From: Planctomycetota bacterium
GTDB lineage: Bacteria; Planctomycetota; UBA1135; GCA-002686595
NCBI GenBank assembly: GCA_016712565.1
Contig: JADJQU010000009.1
Span: 124,001-188,000 of the forward strand
DNA length: 64,000 nucleotides
Direction of reading: 5' to 3'
Shown: positions 8,712-16,364 of the stretch, piece after piece
How the letters are laid out: each line of letters opens with the position of its first letter
How positions within the stretch are numbered: position 1 is the first letter of the stretch
The notes under the pieces: generated by a model
Told to the model about the DNA's origin: nothing
Seen by the model: only the letters and a program-made list of their open reading frames with translations
Databases searched by the model: none
Program-made: the position numbers and the translations under genes

Positions 8712-8986
8712 GACAGGCCGAAGCTCGCCAGCATGCCGAACACGCGTTCGGCGTAGTCGCGCAGCACGCCCAGGCAGGGCGCGAGCAGCAGGAGCGTCAC
8801 CACCATCACCGCGATCATCTTGGGCACCTGAGCCAGGGACTGTTCCTGGACCGAGGTCAAGGCCTGGAACAGGCTGACGCCGAGACCGACGACCAGACCC
8901 GTGATCAGCACCGGGGCCGTGACCACGATCGTCGTCCACAGGAGGTCGCGCGCGAGCTCCGTGATCTGCATGTCGAGCGCTTGCAT
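8708..8986 (-). CDS. fliQ: flagellar export gate protein FliQ
   Basis: A 92-residue protein with two membrane helices (WTTIVVTAPVLITGLVVGLG and IAVMVVTLLLLAPCLGVL) joined by the conserved loop ALTSVQEQSLAQVPKM. This is the FliQ pattern. Four FliQ copies wrap the FliP5-FliR1 core of the export gate. The gene starts one base after the fliP stop and overlaps fliR by four bases, so expression is coupled. Length is standard. Confidence 0.94.
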   Translation of the reverse strand: MQALDMQITELARDLLWTTIVVTAPVLITGLVVGLGVSLFQALTSVQEQSLAQVPKMIAVMVVTLLLLAPCLGVLRDYAERVFGMLASFGLS

Positions 8987-8987
8987 G

Positions 8988-9812
8988 TCAGCTCGTCACG
9001 AAGGAGGTCACCAGGGACTGGCACACCAGGTGCCAGCCGTCCACCAGGACGAACAGAAGGATCTTGATCGGCGTCGAGACCATCACCGGGGGCAACATGA
9101 ACATGCCCATGGAGAGCAGGACGCTGGACACCACCAGGTCGATCACCAGGAAGGGCAGGAAGAGCAGAAAGCCCATCTGGAAGGAAGTCTTGAGCTCGGA
9201 CAGCACGAAGGCCGGCACCACCACCCGCAGGGGCAACTGGGCGGCGGGCGCGCCCTCGCTCTGCTCCACCTGGGCCAGTTCCTGGAACAGGGCGAGCTCG
9301 CTCTGGCGCGTGTTGGCCACCAGGAACTTCGAAAGCTCGCTCCACGCCGCGGTGCCGGCCTGCTCCAGGGTCGCCGTGCCCGCGCGGTAGGGCTCCCAGG
9401 CCTGCTCCTGGATGCGCGTGGCCACCGGCGCCATCACGAACGTGGTCAGGAACAGCGCCAGCCCGATGATCACGGGGTTGGGCGGCAGTTCGTTGGTCGA
9501 AAGCGCGCGCCGCACGAACGAAAGCACGATCACGATGCGCGTGAAGCTCGTGATGGTGATCAGGATCGCCGGGAGCAGCGACAAGGCGGTGAGCAGCACC
9601 GCGATCTCGACCGCGGTGGACATGCGCTGCTCGCCCAGCATGGAGGCCACGGCCTCGGCGCCCTCGGCGAAGGGCGTGGCGCCCCCCTCCGCGCCCGCCG
9701 CCGCCTGGATCATGGCGCGGGCGGCCTCGCCGGGAATCGCCTGCGACGCGGAAGCGCCCGCGGCCAGGACGGCCGTGAACGCCAGTGCTTGGAGCCAACG
9801 CAGACAGCTCAT
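8988..9812 (-). CDS. fliP: flagellar export gate protein FliP
   Basis: A 274-residue protein with a cleavable signal peptide (MSCLRWLQALAFTAVLAAG, then ASA), as is normal for FliP. The membrane part carries the family motifs TSFTRIVIVLSFVRRAL, VFMAP-like TTFVMAPVA, and FVLSELKTSFQMGFLLFLPF, followed by MGMFMLPPVMVSTPIKILLF. FliP forms the pentameric base of the export gate pore. The start at 9812 was chosen because it gives the signal peptide and an ATGA overlap with fliO. Confidence 0.95.
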   Translation of the reverse strand: MSCLRWLQALAFTAVLAAGASASQAIPGEAARAMIQAAAGAEGGATPFAEGAEAVASMLGEQRMSTAVEIAVLLTALSLLPAILITITSFTRIVIVLSFVRRALSTNELPPNPVIIGLALFLTTFVMAPVATRIQEQAWEPYRAGTATLEQAGTAAWSELSKFLVANTRQSELALFQELAQVEQSEGAPAAQLPLRVVVPAFVLSELKTSFQMGFLLFLPFLVIDLVVSSVLLSMGMFMLPPVMVSTPIKILLFVLVDGWHLVCQSLVTSFVTS

Positions 9813-10270
9813 CCGAGCACGCCCTCCGAGGACAGGCCGCCGCGATGGGGCGCGGCGCGGGAGTTCCCGGGCGGACGGGGCACGGCGGCCCGCAGCAGCC
9901 GCCGGAAGGCGCTCTGATCCGCCGCCGTGGGCAGCGGGGGCGCGGGCGCCACGGCCAGTTCGGTCGTCACCTGCGGATCGAGTTCCGTCAGCAGGCAGAG
10001 TTCCTTGTCGCCCAGGCCCACGACGAAGGTGCGTTCGTAGCAACGCACCACCGCCAGGCGCTGCTTGCCCCCCAGGGGCAGCACGTCGAGCACCTGCAGG
10101 GAACGCCGGGCGGCCCGCGCCGACAGGGAACGGGCGAAGAGCCGCTTGAAACCCCAGGCGGCCAGCAGCACGAGACCGATCAGACCCACGCAGACCGCGA
10201 AGTACTGGGTCAGTTCCGGTCCAGGTGAGGACTTGGGGGAAGTCGCGTCGAGAAGCAGTAGGGTCAACAT
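9809..10270 (-). CDS. fliO: flagellar assembly protein FliO
   Basis: A 153-residue bitopic protein. A single membrane helix at about residues 22-40 (YFAVCVGLIGLVLLAAWGFK) is followed by a small beta-rich domain with LQVLDVLPLGGKQRLAVVRC and FVVGLGDKELCLLTEL, the FliO/FliZ signature. FliO helps FliP assemble into the export gate. It is the first gene of the export operon: the ATG at 10270 lies about 40 bases after a sigma-54 promoter. The C-terminal 45 residues are a Pro/Arg-rich tail of no recognised function. Confidence 0.88.
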   Translation of the reverse strand: MLTLLLLDATSPKSSPGPELTQYFAVCVGLIGLVLLAAWGFKRLFARSLSARAARRSLQVLDVLPLGGKQRLAVVRCYERTFVVGLGDKELCLLTELDPQVTTELAVAPAPPLPTAADQSAFRRLLRAAVPRPPGNSRAAPHRGGLSSEGVLG

Positions 10271-10310
10271 GGATCGGCGGGCAGGGATGGGCTCGCGGGT
10301 CCGGTCCCTG

Positions 10311-10325
10311 GCAAGCGCCGTGCCA
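10311..10325 (-). promoter_or_regulatory. sigma-54 promoter of the fliO-fliA operon
   Basis: Read on the minus strand, the sequence is TGGCACGGCGCTTGC. It matches the sigma-54 (RpoN) consensus TGGCAC-N5-TTGC at all ten defined positions. Transcription would start near 10300, about 30 bases before the fliO ATG. Sigma-54 control of the export genes is well known in polarly flagellated bacteria, and the window carries two sigma-54 activators (52804-53853 and 59365-60744). Activator-binding sites upstream were not identified. Confidence 0.85.
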
Positions 10326-10562
10326 CGCCCGCGGGCCTCAGCTGTCGGGAGCCTCTGCCGCGTCGTTCCCCATAAGGTGGCGACGGTGTCGCGGCGCGAA
10401 CCCTCGAACCGAAGGCGGCGAAACGCGCGCCGTGCGCCGGTGTGGCCCTATGCCTCGGAGTGTCGGATTTCCCGACACCGGCCGGCGCCGGCCGAAGTCG
10501 CTCATGGAATCCGACGCATCTTCCGAAATCCTCCGCGCGAGGGAATCCGAAGGAACCACCCC

Positions 10563-10835
10563 ATGATCCATGACTCCGAACCGCCGTCGCTCCTGCCTTC
10601 CCCGGGCCCCCGGGAGCTCACGCACAGCCTCAACAACCTGCTGACCATCGTGATGGCCCGCGCCGAGTGCTCGCTCGTCAGCGGCGATCCCGAGGAAATG
10701 CGGCAGGCACTGGAGTCGATCCTGGAGGCCTCCCACGCCATGGCCGAAAACGTGCGCAACTACGCCCGCGCCCATTCGGCACGGGTGGCGCCCCAGGCGT
10801 TGTCCCAGCCGATCCAACCCCTGCAGCGTCCCTGA
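10563..10835 (+). CDS. stand-alone histidine-kinase dimerisation (HisKA-like) protein
   Basis: A 90-residue protein, MIHDSEPPSLLPSPGPRELT, then HSLNNLLTIVMARAE. The segment around His21 closely resembles the phospho-accepting H-box of histidine kinases of the AHDFNNLLTVI type, and a second helix (MRQALESILEASHAMAENVR) completes a DHp hairpin. There is no ATPase domain, so it could be a phosphotransfer or adaptor protein, or a domain left from a lost kinase. The start at 10563 has an AAGGA eight bases upstream. It diverges from fliO and is followed after 17 bases by a glycosyltransferase gene. Antisense frames are open here too, but codon usage and the motif favour this frame. Confidence 0.65.
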   Translation: MIHDSEPPSLLPSPGPRELTHSLNNLLTIVMARAECSLVSGDPEEMRQALESILEASHAMAENVRNYARAHSARVAPQALSQPIQPLQRP

Positions 10836-10852
10836 CCGTCGCCCGGCCTGCG

Positions 10853-12799
10853 ATGAGCACGAACTCGGAGTTGGAGCTTTCGGTCGTCGTCCCCACCCGG
10901 GGCTCCGGTGAGAAGCTGAGTCAGCTCCTGGCGCGCTTCGACCAGCAAACCCTGGCGCCACGGCGCTTCGAGGTGCTCGTGGTGGACGACGGGGGCGAGG
11001 TGCCCGTGCACGTCGAACCCGCGGACCATCGCTACGCGCTGAAACTGCTGCGCCAGGAGGGCGGAGGACTCGCCGCCGCCCGCAACTTCGCCCTGGACCA
11101 CGCCCAGGGCGGAATCGTGCTGTTCCTGGAGGACGACAGCCTGCCGGCCTTCGACCTCTTGGAAAAGCACCTGACCGTCCACGCCGCCCGCACGGATCGC
11201 GTGGCGGTGCTGGGGACCTTCGCCTTCAGCGCCGATGCGCGGCGCCGGCCCTTCGTTCAGGTGCTCGACGACTCGGACCTGCTCTACGACTTCGTGCGCC
11301 TGCGGGACGGGGCCCTGCATCCGTGGGCCTACTTCTGGACCTGCAACCTCAGCGTCCAGTTGGCCACCCTGCGCGAGGTCGGCGGTTTCGACGCCGCCGC
11401 CTTTCCCCAGGGCGTGTGCGACGATCTGGAACTGGGTCTGCGCCTCGCCGAACGCGGAGTGGGAGTGCTCCACCGCAAGGACCTGGTCTGCGAACACGAC
11501 CACCCCTTCACGGTGGACGAGTTCTTCGAGCGCTCGATGCTGCGCGGGATCTACTCCGCCCGACTGGCCAACCTCTACGGTCGCTCGCCGACCTATCGCC
11601 GCGAGCCGTTCGAGGGCCGCCAGGGGGACACACGCGCCCTGCGCGATGCCGTGGCCTCCGCGGTGTCCCTGGCCGAGGGCTACCACACGCCCGCGCGCGA
11701 GTTCCGCGAGCGGCTGCGCCTGATGGAATCCGGATCCAAGGGCGAGCCCCTTTCCCAGCTGCTGCTCTCCGAGCTGCGCTCCATGACGCGACGACTGGCC
11801 CTGGCTCCGTTCTCGCGGGGTCAGTTGATCGAACTGGCCGAATTCGATCCCGAGGGCGTCCTGCTGCGGGGGCCGACCCGGGGCCGACTCACCACCGTGA
11901 TCGTCACGACGCGCGACCAGCGCGGCTCCCTGGAGGCCTGCCTGGAGCGCCTGCGCGCGAGCCGCGAGGCGGCGCACCCGATCGAGGTCCTGGTGGTGGA
12001 TGACGGATCCAGCGACGGCACGGCCCAGTTCCTGTCGCCCCAAGCGGACGTGACCTGCCTGGCGCTCAGCCCCGCCGGCTCGGCCCCACTCGGACCGGCG
12101 GCGGCCCACAACCGCGGCCTGGCCGCGGCCCACGGCGAGCACGTCGTGTTCCTGGACGTGGATGCCCGTGTGACACCGGGTTGGCTCGGTCGCCTGCTGT
12201 ACCACGCCGAGGTGGATCCCGGCGCGGGCTGCGTGGCCCCACGGACCGACCTCGGTCCCCGGGACCAGAGGATCGGCCCGAGCCACCTGGCCGAATTCGT
12301 CCCCGGCCCGGATGCCGCCGCAGGGCTCTCGCAGCGCCTCTGGCGCGAATCCAGTCGCCGTCATGGCCGGCTCCCGTTGCTCGCGGGGGGCTGCCTCCTG
12401 GTGCCCCGTCGAGTGCTGAATGCCATCGGCGGCCTGGACGAACGCTTCTCCCCCTGCGGCCGCGGCAGCGAGGACTTCATCCTTCGCGCGTCCCTGGCCG
12501 GATTCAGGAACCGGCTCGCCTTCGACGTCTTCGTCCAACGCGACGAGGCGGGTCAACAGCCTCGGGCCGCGGATCCGGCCGAGCAGCAACGCCGGTGGGA
12601 AGAGTGCTTCGCCGCGAAGTGGGGCCTGGCCCGTCCCGTAAAACTGGAGGCCGGGGAGGACGAGGATCGCACCCTGCAGCCGCTCCGGACGCGAATTTGG
12701 TCCCAGGGCGAACTGCAGATTCCCATCCGCAGCAGCGAGCACCATCCCGCGCTCCTGCCGCGCCCCTCCGAAGCCGAACGCCCGGGTCGGCGGCCCTGA
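10853..12799 (+). CDS. two-domain family 2 glycosyltransferase
   Basis: A 648-residue protein with two GT-A domains in tandem. Domain 1 (about residues 8-250) has SVVVPTRGSGEKL, VLVVDDGG and the metal-site segment LFLEDDSLPAF. Domain 2 (about 345-600) has TTVIVTTRDQRGSL, VLVVDDGSSDGTAQF, VVFLDVDARVTPGWLG and the acceptor-site segment GGLDERFSPCGRGSEDF. No membrane helix or signal peptide is present, so it is cytoplasmic. Tandem GT2 enzymes often build glycans with two linkages or extend surface polymers. The neighbouring flagellar operon raises the possibility of flagellin glycosylation, which is inference. The ATG at 10853 is the first start in frame after the preceding gene. Confidence 0.85.
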   Translation: MSTNSELELSVVVPTRGSGEKLSQLLARFDQQTLAPRRFEVLVVDDGGEVPVHVEPADHRYALKLLRQEGGGLAAARNFALDHAQGGIVLFLEDDSLPAFDLLEKHLTVHAARTDRVAVLGTFAFSADARRRPFVQVLDDSDLLYDFVRLRDGALHPWAYFWTCNLSVQLATLREVGGFDAAAFPQGVCDDLELGLRLAERGVGVLHRKDLVCEHDHPFTVDEFFERSMLRGIYSARLANLYGRSPTYRREPFEGRQGDTRALRDAVASAVSLAEGYHTPAREFRERLRLMESGSKGEPLSQLLLSELRSMTRRLALAPFSRGQLIELAEFDPEGVLLRGPTRGRLTTVIVTTRDQRGSLEACLERLRASREAAHPIEVLVVDDGSSDGTAQFLSPQADVTCLALSPAGSAPLGPAAAHNRGLAAAHGEHVVFLDVDARVTPGWLGRLLYHAEVDPGAGCVAPRTDLGPRDQRIGPSHLAEFVPGPDAAAGLSQRLWRESSRRHGRLPLLAGGCLLVPRRVLNAIGGLDERFSPCGRGSEDFILRASLAGFRNRLAFDVFVQRDEAGQQPRAADPAEQQRRWEECFAAKWGLARPVKLEAGEDEDRTLQPLRTRIWSQGELQIPIRSSEHHPALLPRPSEAERPGRRP

Positions 12800-12800
12800 A

Positions 12801-13586
12801 TCAGCCGCGGCGCACGGCGAGCATCATGCTCGCGCCTTCGCGCCGCGAGGGAATGCCCGCCAGGAGCAGCGAGGTGCGCGCCCCGATCACTGCCCGGGCG
12901 CGCACGACCTGCGTGAACAGCGAGGGTTGCTCCACCGTCATCGTGGCGGACGTGCCGGGGAAGGCGATGCTGCGCTCCCGCGGGGGCCGCTCCAAGTCGC
13001 AGGCGATCAGCTCCACCTCGAACTCATCCGGGGCGCCGCCGGCCACGGGGGTGACGCGCAGGCGGAAGCCCTCCTCGACCACTTCGATGATCGGGTCGGC
13101 GATGGCGGCGTCCCCGGACCGCTCCACCTCCACCGCGGCGATGTAGGCCCGCTGGTGGGCCACTCGCAGATCCGCGGCCCCGACCGCGGGCAGTTCGAAT
13201 TCGCGTTCGAGCATCGGCCCCACGGACCGGGCGCCCAGGCCGGCCAGGGCGCGTTCCAAGTCCTCCGCGGGGACCTCCAGGACGGCGATGCGCCCGTCGG
13301 CCGCCCCGAGCATGGCGCGGGCCTCCTCGTCCGGGAGCCGCAGCACTCTCGCCACCAGCTTCACGGCCGGCAGCCCCCCCTGGGACCCAGGAACTTCGGC
13401 CTGTGCGGGGGCTCCCGCCGGCAAGGGGGCCGCGGCTCGCGCCAGGTCACCGTAGTCCCATCCCGTGCGATAGAAGTAGGGCAATTCGCGCTCGACTCGG
13501 AGCGGCTCCAGGGCCAGGTGGGTCGTGGTGCAGGCCGTGCCGAGGCAGGCCAGGGCGAACGTCGGAAGGAAGGGAGAGAGCTGCAT
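12801..13586 (-). CDS. lipoprotein of unknown function
   Basis: A 261-residue protein with a lipoprotein signal, MQLSPFLPTFALACLGTAC, Cys at residue 19. The mature part is mixed alpha/beta. Its C-terminal half (RLRVTPVAGGAPDEFEVEL, then TVEQPSLFTQVVRARAVI and SLLLAGIP) resembles the beta-strand pattern of secretin domains, in which a gate-lip strand is followed by a glycine turn, but the match is weak. The start at 13586 was chosen for the signal peptide. It converges on the glycosyltransferase gene, the two stop codons lying one base apart. Confidence 0.65.
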   Translation of the reverse strand: MQLSPFLPTFALACLGTACTTTHLALEPLRVERELPYFYRTGWDYGDLARAAAPLPAGAPAQAEVPGSQGGLPAVKLVARVLRLPDEEARAMLGAADGRIAVLEVPAEDLERALAGLGARSVGPMLEREFELPAVGAADLRVAHQRAYIAAVEVERSGDAAIADPIIEVVEEGFRLRVTPVAGGAPDEFEVELIACDLERPPRERSIAFPGTSATMTVEQPSLFTQVVRARAVIGARTSLLLAGIPSRREGASMMLAVRRG

Positions 13587-13820
13587 GGGATCGGGGCTCC
13601 TTGAATCCGAACTACCTCCCCGAGGTCGCGGGTAACGCTCGTCCGCCGCCCGGGCCCGCCGGATCGGCGAGCCGGCAAAGCCCCGCGCCCACCCCACCGA
13701 AACGGCCTTCGGGGCCCTCTACGGCCCCCGTCGTCCCTTGATCTCCGAGCGAGGCCCGCAGCGGCCGCCGTGGGACCTCCGACGCCGAACACGGTCTGCG
13801 ACTATCATCCCCCTGGCACC

Positions 13821-15635
13821 ATGTTCCTCCTCAAGGCCATCGACCTGATCGCCCTGATCGGCCTGCTGGCCCAGGCGTTCCTGGCCTGGGTGTTCGTGGC
13901 CATCCTGGCCACCCTGCGACGGGGCGAGCTCTCCTCGAGGGCCTTCAACAGCTTCTTCTTCGCGTTCATCGCGCTGGCCGGCGCGCTCACGGCGGTGAGC
14001 GTGCGCTTCTTCCAGGCCCACGATCTGTCCACTCCCTCGCCCAAGTGGCTGGAGGGAGCCGTCGCTCCGACGATCTGCTACGTCCTCTACCAGGGCCTGA
14101 AGGGGCTCTTCGGGCTGCTCTTGATGCAAGGGAGCTTCGCCCTGGCGGGCCGCCGCGTGCCCTGGGGGTTGGCCATCGGCGGATGGACGGTCGTGGGACT
14201 GCTGGCACTCTCGCCGTTCCTCAGCTCGAGCATCGAGGCGCTGCTGGTCCTTCAGGCCCCCGCCATGGTGGCTGCGGCCGCGATTTCGTTGGCGGCACTC
14301 GCCTCGAGTCCCTTGGACAGCGCCAGATCGCGGGTGGTGCGCTGGGCCCTGGGGGGCCTGGCCCTGTCGTGGACGCTGCACGGCTTCGCGGCGAGCTCCC
14401 ATGAGCGCTTCGACTGGCTGCGGCCCGTCCTGGCCATGAACTCCTTCCTGGACCTCGGGGTGCAACTCGCCCTGGGCACCGGGTTGGTGGTCGGCCTGTT
14501 GCAGGAGAACCACCGGCGCCTGCGCGAGGCGGAGCAGGAGCAAGCGCGGCTGGCGCGGGTCATCGAGCGGGATGAGAAGTTGCGCGCCCTGGGCACGCTC
14601 GTGTCGGGCGTGGCTCACGAACTCAACAATCCCCTGACCGTGATCCTGGGCTACTCGGATCTGATCGCTTCCCAGCAGGCCGACTCCAAGGCCGCGAAGA
14701 TCGTCGCCGAGCAGGCCGAGCGCTGTCGCGGCATCGTGCGCAATCTCTCGGCCCTCGCCGGTCAGTCCCAGCACGCCAAACAGAACCTCTCGATGGCCGA
14801 GCTCGTCCAGCGCGTGCTGCGCGGCATGGATCTCGACCAGGAAACGGCCGGCCGCCTGCGCGTCGGGCCCATGGAGGACCTCCCCCTTTCCGCCGACCGC
14901 ATCGGGATGGAACAGGTGCTCTCGAACCTGGTCACCAACGCGCTGCAGGCGGATCCTTCCAAGGGTGTGGTGCGGATCGACGCGGAGAAGGTCCCCGAGG
15001 GGCTCGAGTTCAGCGTCACCGACGAAGGACCGGGGGTGCCCGCGGACATTCGCCCGCGGCTGTTCGAGCCGTTCTTCACCACCAAGGGGCCGGGCAGGGG
15101 CACGGGCCTGGGCCTGTCGATCGCCCACGCCATCGTCCGCGCCCACGGCGGGTCGATTTCGGTGGAGGACGGTCCCGGCGGTCGCGGCGCCCTCTTTCGC
15201 GTCAGGATCCCCCACGCCGACCCGTCGGGGTCCCCGGCCGGCGACGGAAAAGCGGAAGCGGGGGCGGGCTCCGTCGAGGGCCGCAAACTCTTGGTGATCG
15301 ACGACGAGGCCGAGATCCGCGCCGTCGTTCGCCAGCATGCCCGACTCCGCGGCTGGGAAGTGTTCGAGGCGGACGGAGTCGAAAGCGCCCTGGCCCTCGC
15401 GGTGCCGATCTCCGAGTTCGACGCCCTGTTGTGCGACCTGCGCATGCCCGGCCTCGGCGGCGCCGGGCTCCATGACAGCTGGAGCGCCTGCATCCGGCCA
15501 CCCTGCGGCGCACCGTGTTCTTCACCGGGGACCTGGCCTCGGAGGAAGCGCTGCAGTTCTCCGCCCGCTGTCGGCAACCGCTGGTCCAGAAGCCCTTCGA
15601 GCTCGACAGGCTCTTCGCGGTGCTCTCCAAGGTGA
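13821..15635 (+). CDS. membrane hybrid histidine kinase with frameshifted receiver domain
   Basis: The N-terminal 225 residues hold about seven membrane helices, then a short coiled coil, a HisKA domain with VSGVAHELNNPLTVILG (His266), and a HATPase domain with NLVTNALQAD, TDEGPGV, FFTTKGPGRGTGLGLSI. A receiver domain follows (LLVIDDEAEIR, then DALLCDLRMPG). After about 15,475 the frame is lost: the sequenced frame ends at 15,635 with a Ser/Pro/Arg-rich tail. The +2 frame from 15,480 instead encodes the missing receiver end (TVFFTGDLASEEALQF and QPLVQKPFELD with the conserved Lys) and stops at 15,724. Inserting one base near GACAGCTGG restores a full-length protein. ATG at 13821 was chosen because the first membrane helix starts there. 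Signal and partner are unknown. Confidence 0.8.
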   Translation: MFLLKAIDLIALIGLLAQAFLAWVFVAILATLRRGELSSRAFNSFFFAFIALAGALTAVSVRFFQAHDLSTPSPKWLEGAVAPTICYVLYQGLKGLFGLLLMQGSFALAGRRVPWGLAIGGWTVVGLLALSPFLSSSIEALLVLQAPAMVAAAAISLAALASSPLDSARSRVVRWALGGLALSWTLHGFAASSHERFDWLRPVLAMNSFLDLGVQLALGTGLVVGLLQENHRRLREAEQEQARLARVIERDEKLRALGTLVSGVAHELNNPLTVILGYSDLIASQQADSKAAKIVAEQAERCRGIVRNLSALAGQSQHAKQNLSMAELVQRVLRGMDLDQETAGRLRVGPMEDLPLSADRIGMEQVLSNLVTNALQADPSKGVVRIDAEKVPEGLEFSVTDEGPGVPADIRPRLFEPFFTTKGPGRGTGLGLSIAHAIVRAHGGSISVEDGPGGRGALFRVRIPHADPSGSPAGDGKAEAGAGSVEGRKLLVIDDEAEIRAVVRQHARLRGWEVFEADGVESALALAVPISEFDALLCDLRMPGLGGAGLHDSWSACIRPPCGAPCSSPGTWPRRKRCSSPPAVGNRWSRSPSSSTGSSRCSPR

Positions 15636-15760
15636 GTGACGGGAGAGGAGCTGCCGCGGGCACGAAGTCGACCGAAGTCCACGCCCAGGGGCGCCACTCG
15701 GCGCCGAGAGGGGCGTCGGCGTAGAATGCCGGGCACGCCCACGGGCGGACGGCGCAGCTG

Positions 15761-16312
15761 ATGACCGACGGATCCACGGAGCGGGCTGACACACCGCTGC
15801 TGCGCGTGGCGCAGGGCGACCCTGGCGCCGTGGACGAACTCCTGGCGCGCTACCGTCCGCTCGTCTGGTCCATCGTGCGCCGGGGCGTGACCGCCGCCCA
15901 GGCCGAGGATGTGGTGCAGGAGGTCTTCATCCACCTGTGGAAGAACGCGGCCCGCTTCGACCCCGAACGCTCCTCCGAGGCCACCTTCGTCGGCATGATC
16001 GCCACGCGGCGCGTGATCGATCGCCGCCGACGCGAGGAGGTGCGCGGCGCGGTGGAGGAATTGGGCGAGGAAATTCCCGCGGACTTCGTCGGCTTCGACG
16101 AGGTCGAGCTGCGGGACGAGAGCGACCGGGCCCAGCGTGCCCTGGAGCACATCCGCCCGGAGGAACAGCGCATCCTGCGCATGTCCTTCTCCGGCTTGAC
16201 CCACGCCGAGATCGCGGCCCGCACCCATGTGCCCCTGGGAACCGTGAAGAGCCACGCGCGCCGGGGGCTGGAACGCGTGCGCAAGCTGCTGTCCTCGGGC
16301 GAGAACGACTGA
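15761..16312 (+). CDS. ECF-type RNA polymerase sigma factor
   Basis: A 183-residue sigma factor with region 2 at about residues 22-90 (LLARYRPLVWSIVRR, AEDVVQEVFIHLWKNAARF) and region 4 at about 125-180 (RPEEQRILRMSFSGLTHAEI, then VPLGTVKSHARRGLERVRKL). This two-region layout is that of ECF sigma factors. It is followed 52 bases later by a cobalamin-binding-domain gene in the same direction, and no classical membrane anti-sigma factor gene is adjacent. The pairing suggests that the next gene regulates it. The product acts in the cytoplasm with core RNA polymerase. Target promoters are unknown. Confidence 0.9.
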   Translation: MTDGSTERADTPLLRVAQGDPGAVDELLARYRPLVWSIVRRGVTAAQAEDVVQEVFIHLWKNAARFDPERSSEATFVGMIATRRVIDRRRREEVRGAVEELGEEIPADFVGFDEVELRDESDRAQRALEHIRPEEQRILRMSFSGLTHAEIAARTHVPLGTVKSHARRGLERVRKLLSSGEND

Positions 16313-16364
16313 GGCTCCCCCCTTCCCGCATCCAGATCGCACCCCGCCCCGTACACCCCCCCTG

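Noticed and set aside
6324..8756. Very long plus-strand open frame opposite flhA-flhB-fliR
   Set aside because: The protein is a His/Gln/Gly/Arg-rich mix without domains, fully antisense to recognised flagellar genes; an effect of high GC.
13719..15473. Long minus-strand open frame opposite the hybrid kinase
   Set aside because: The sense strand has clear HisKA and HATPase motifs; the antisense product is low complexity.
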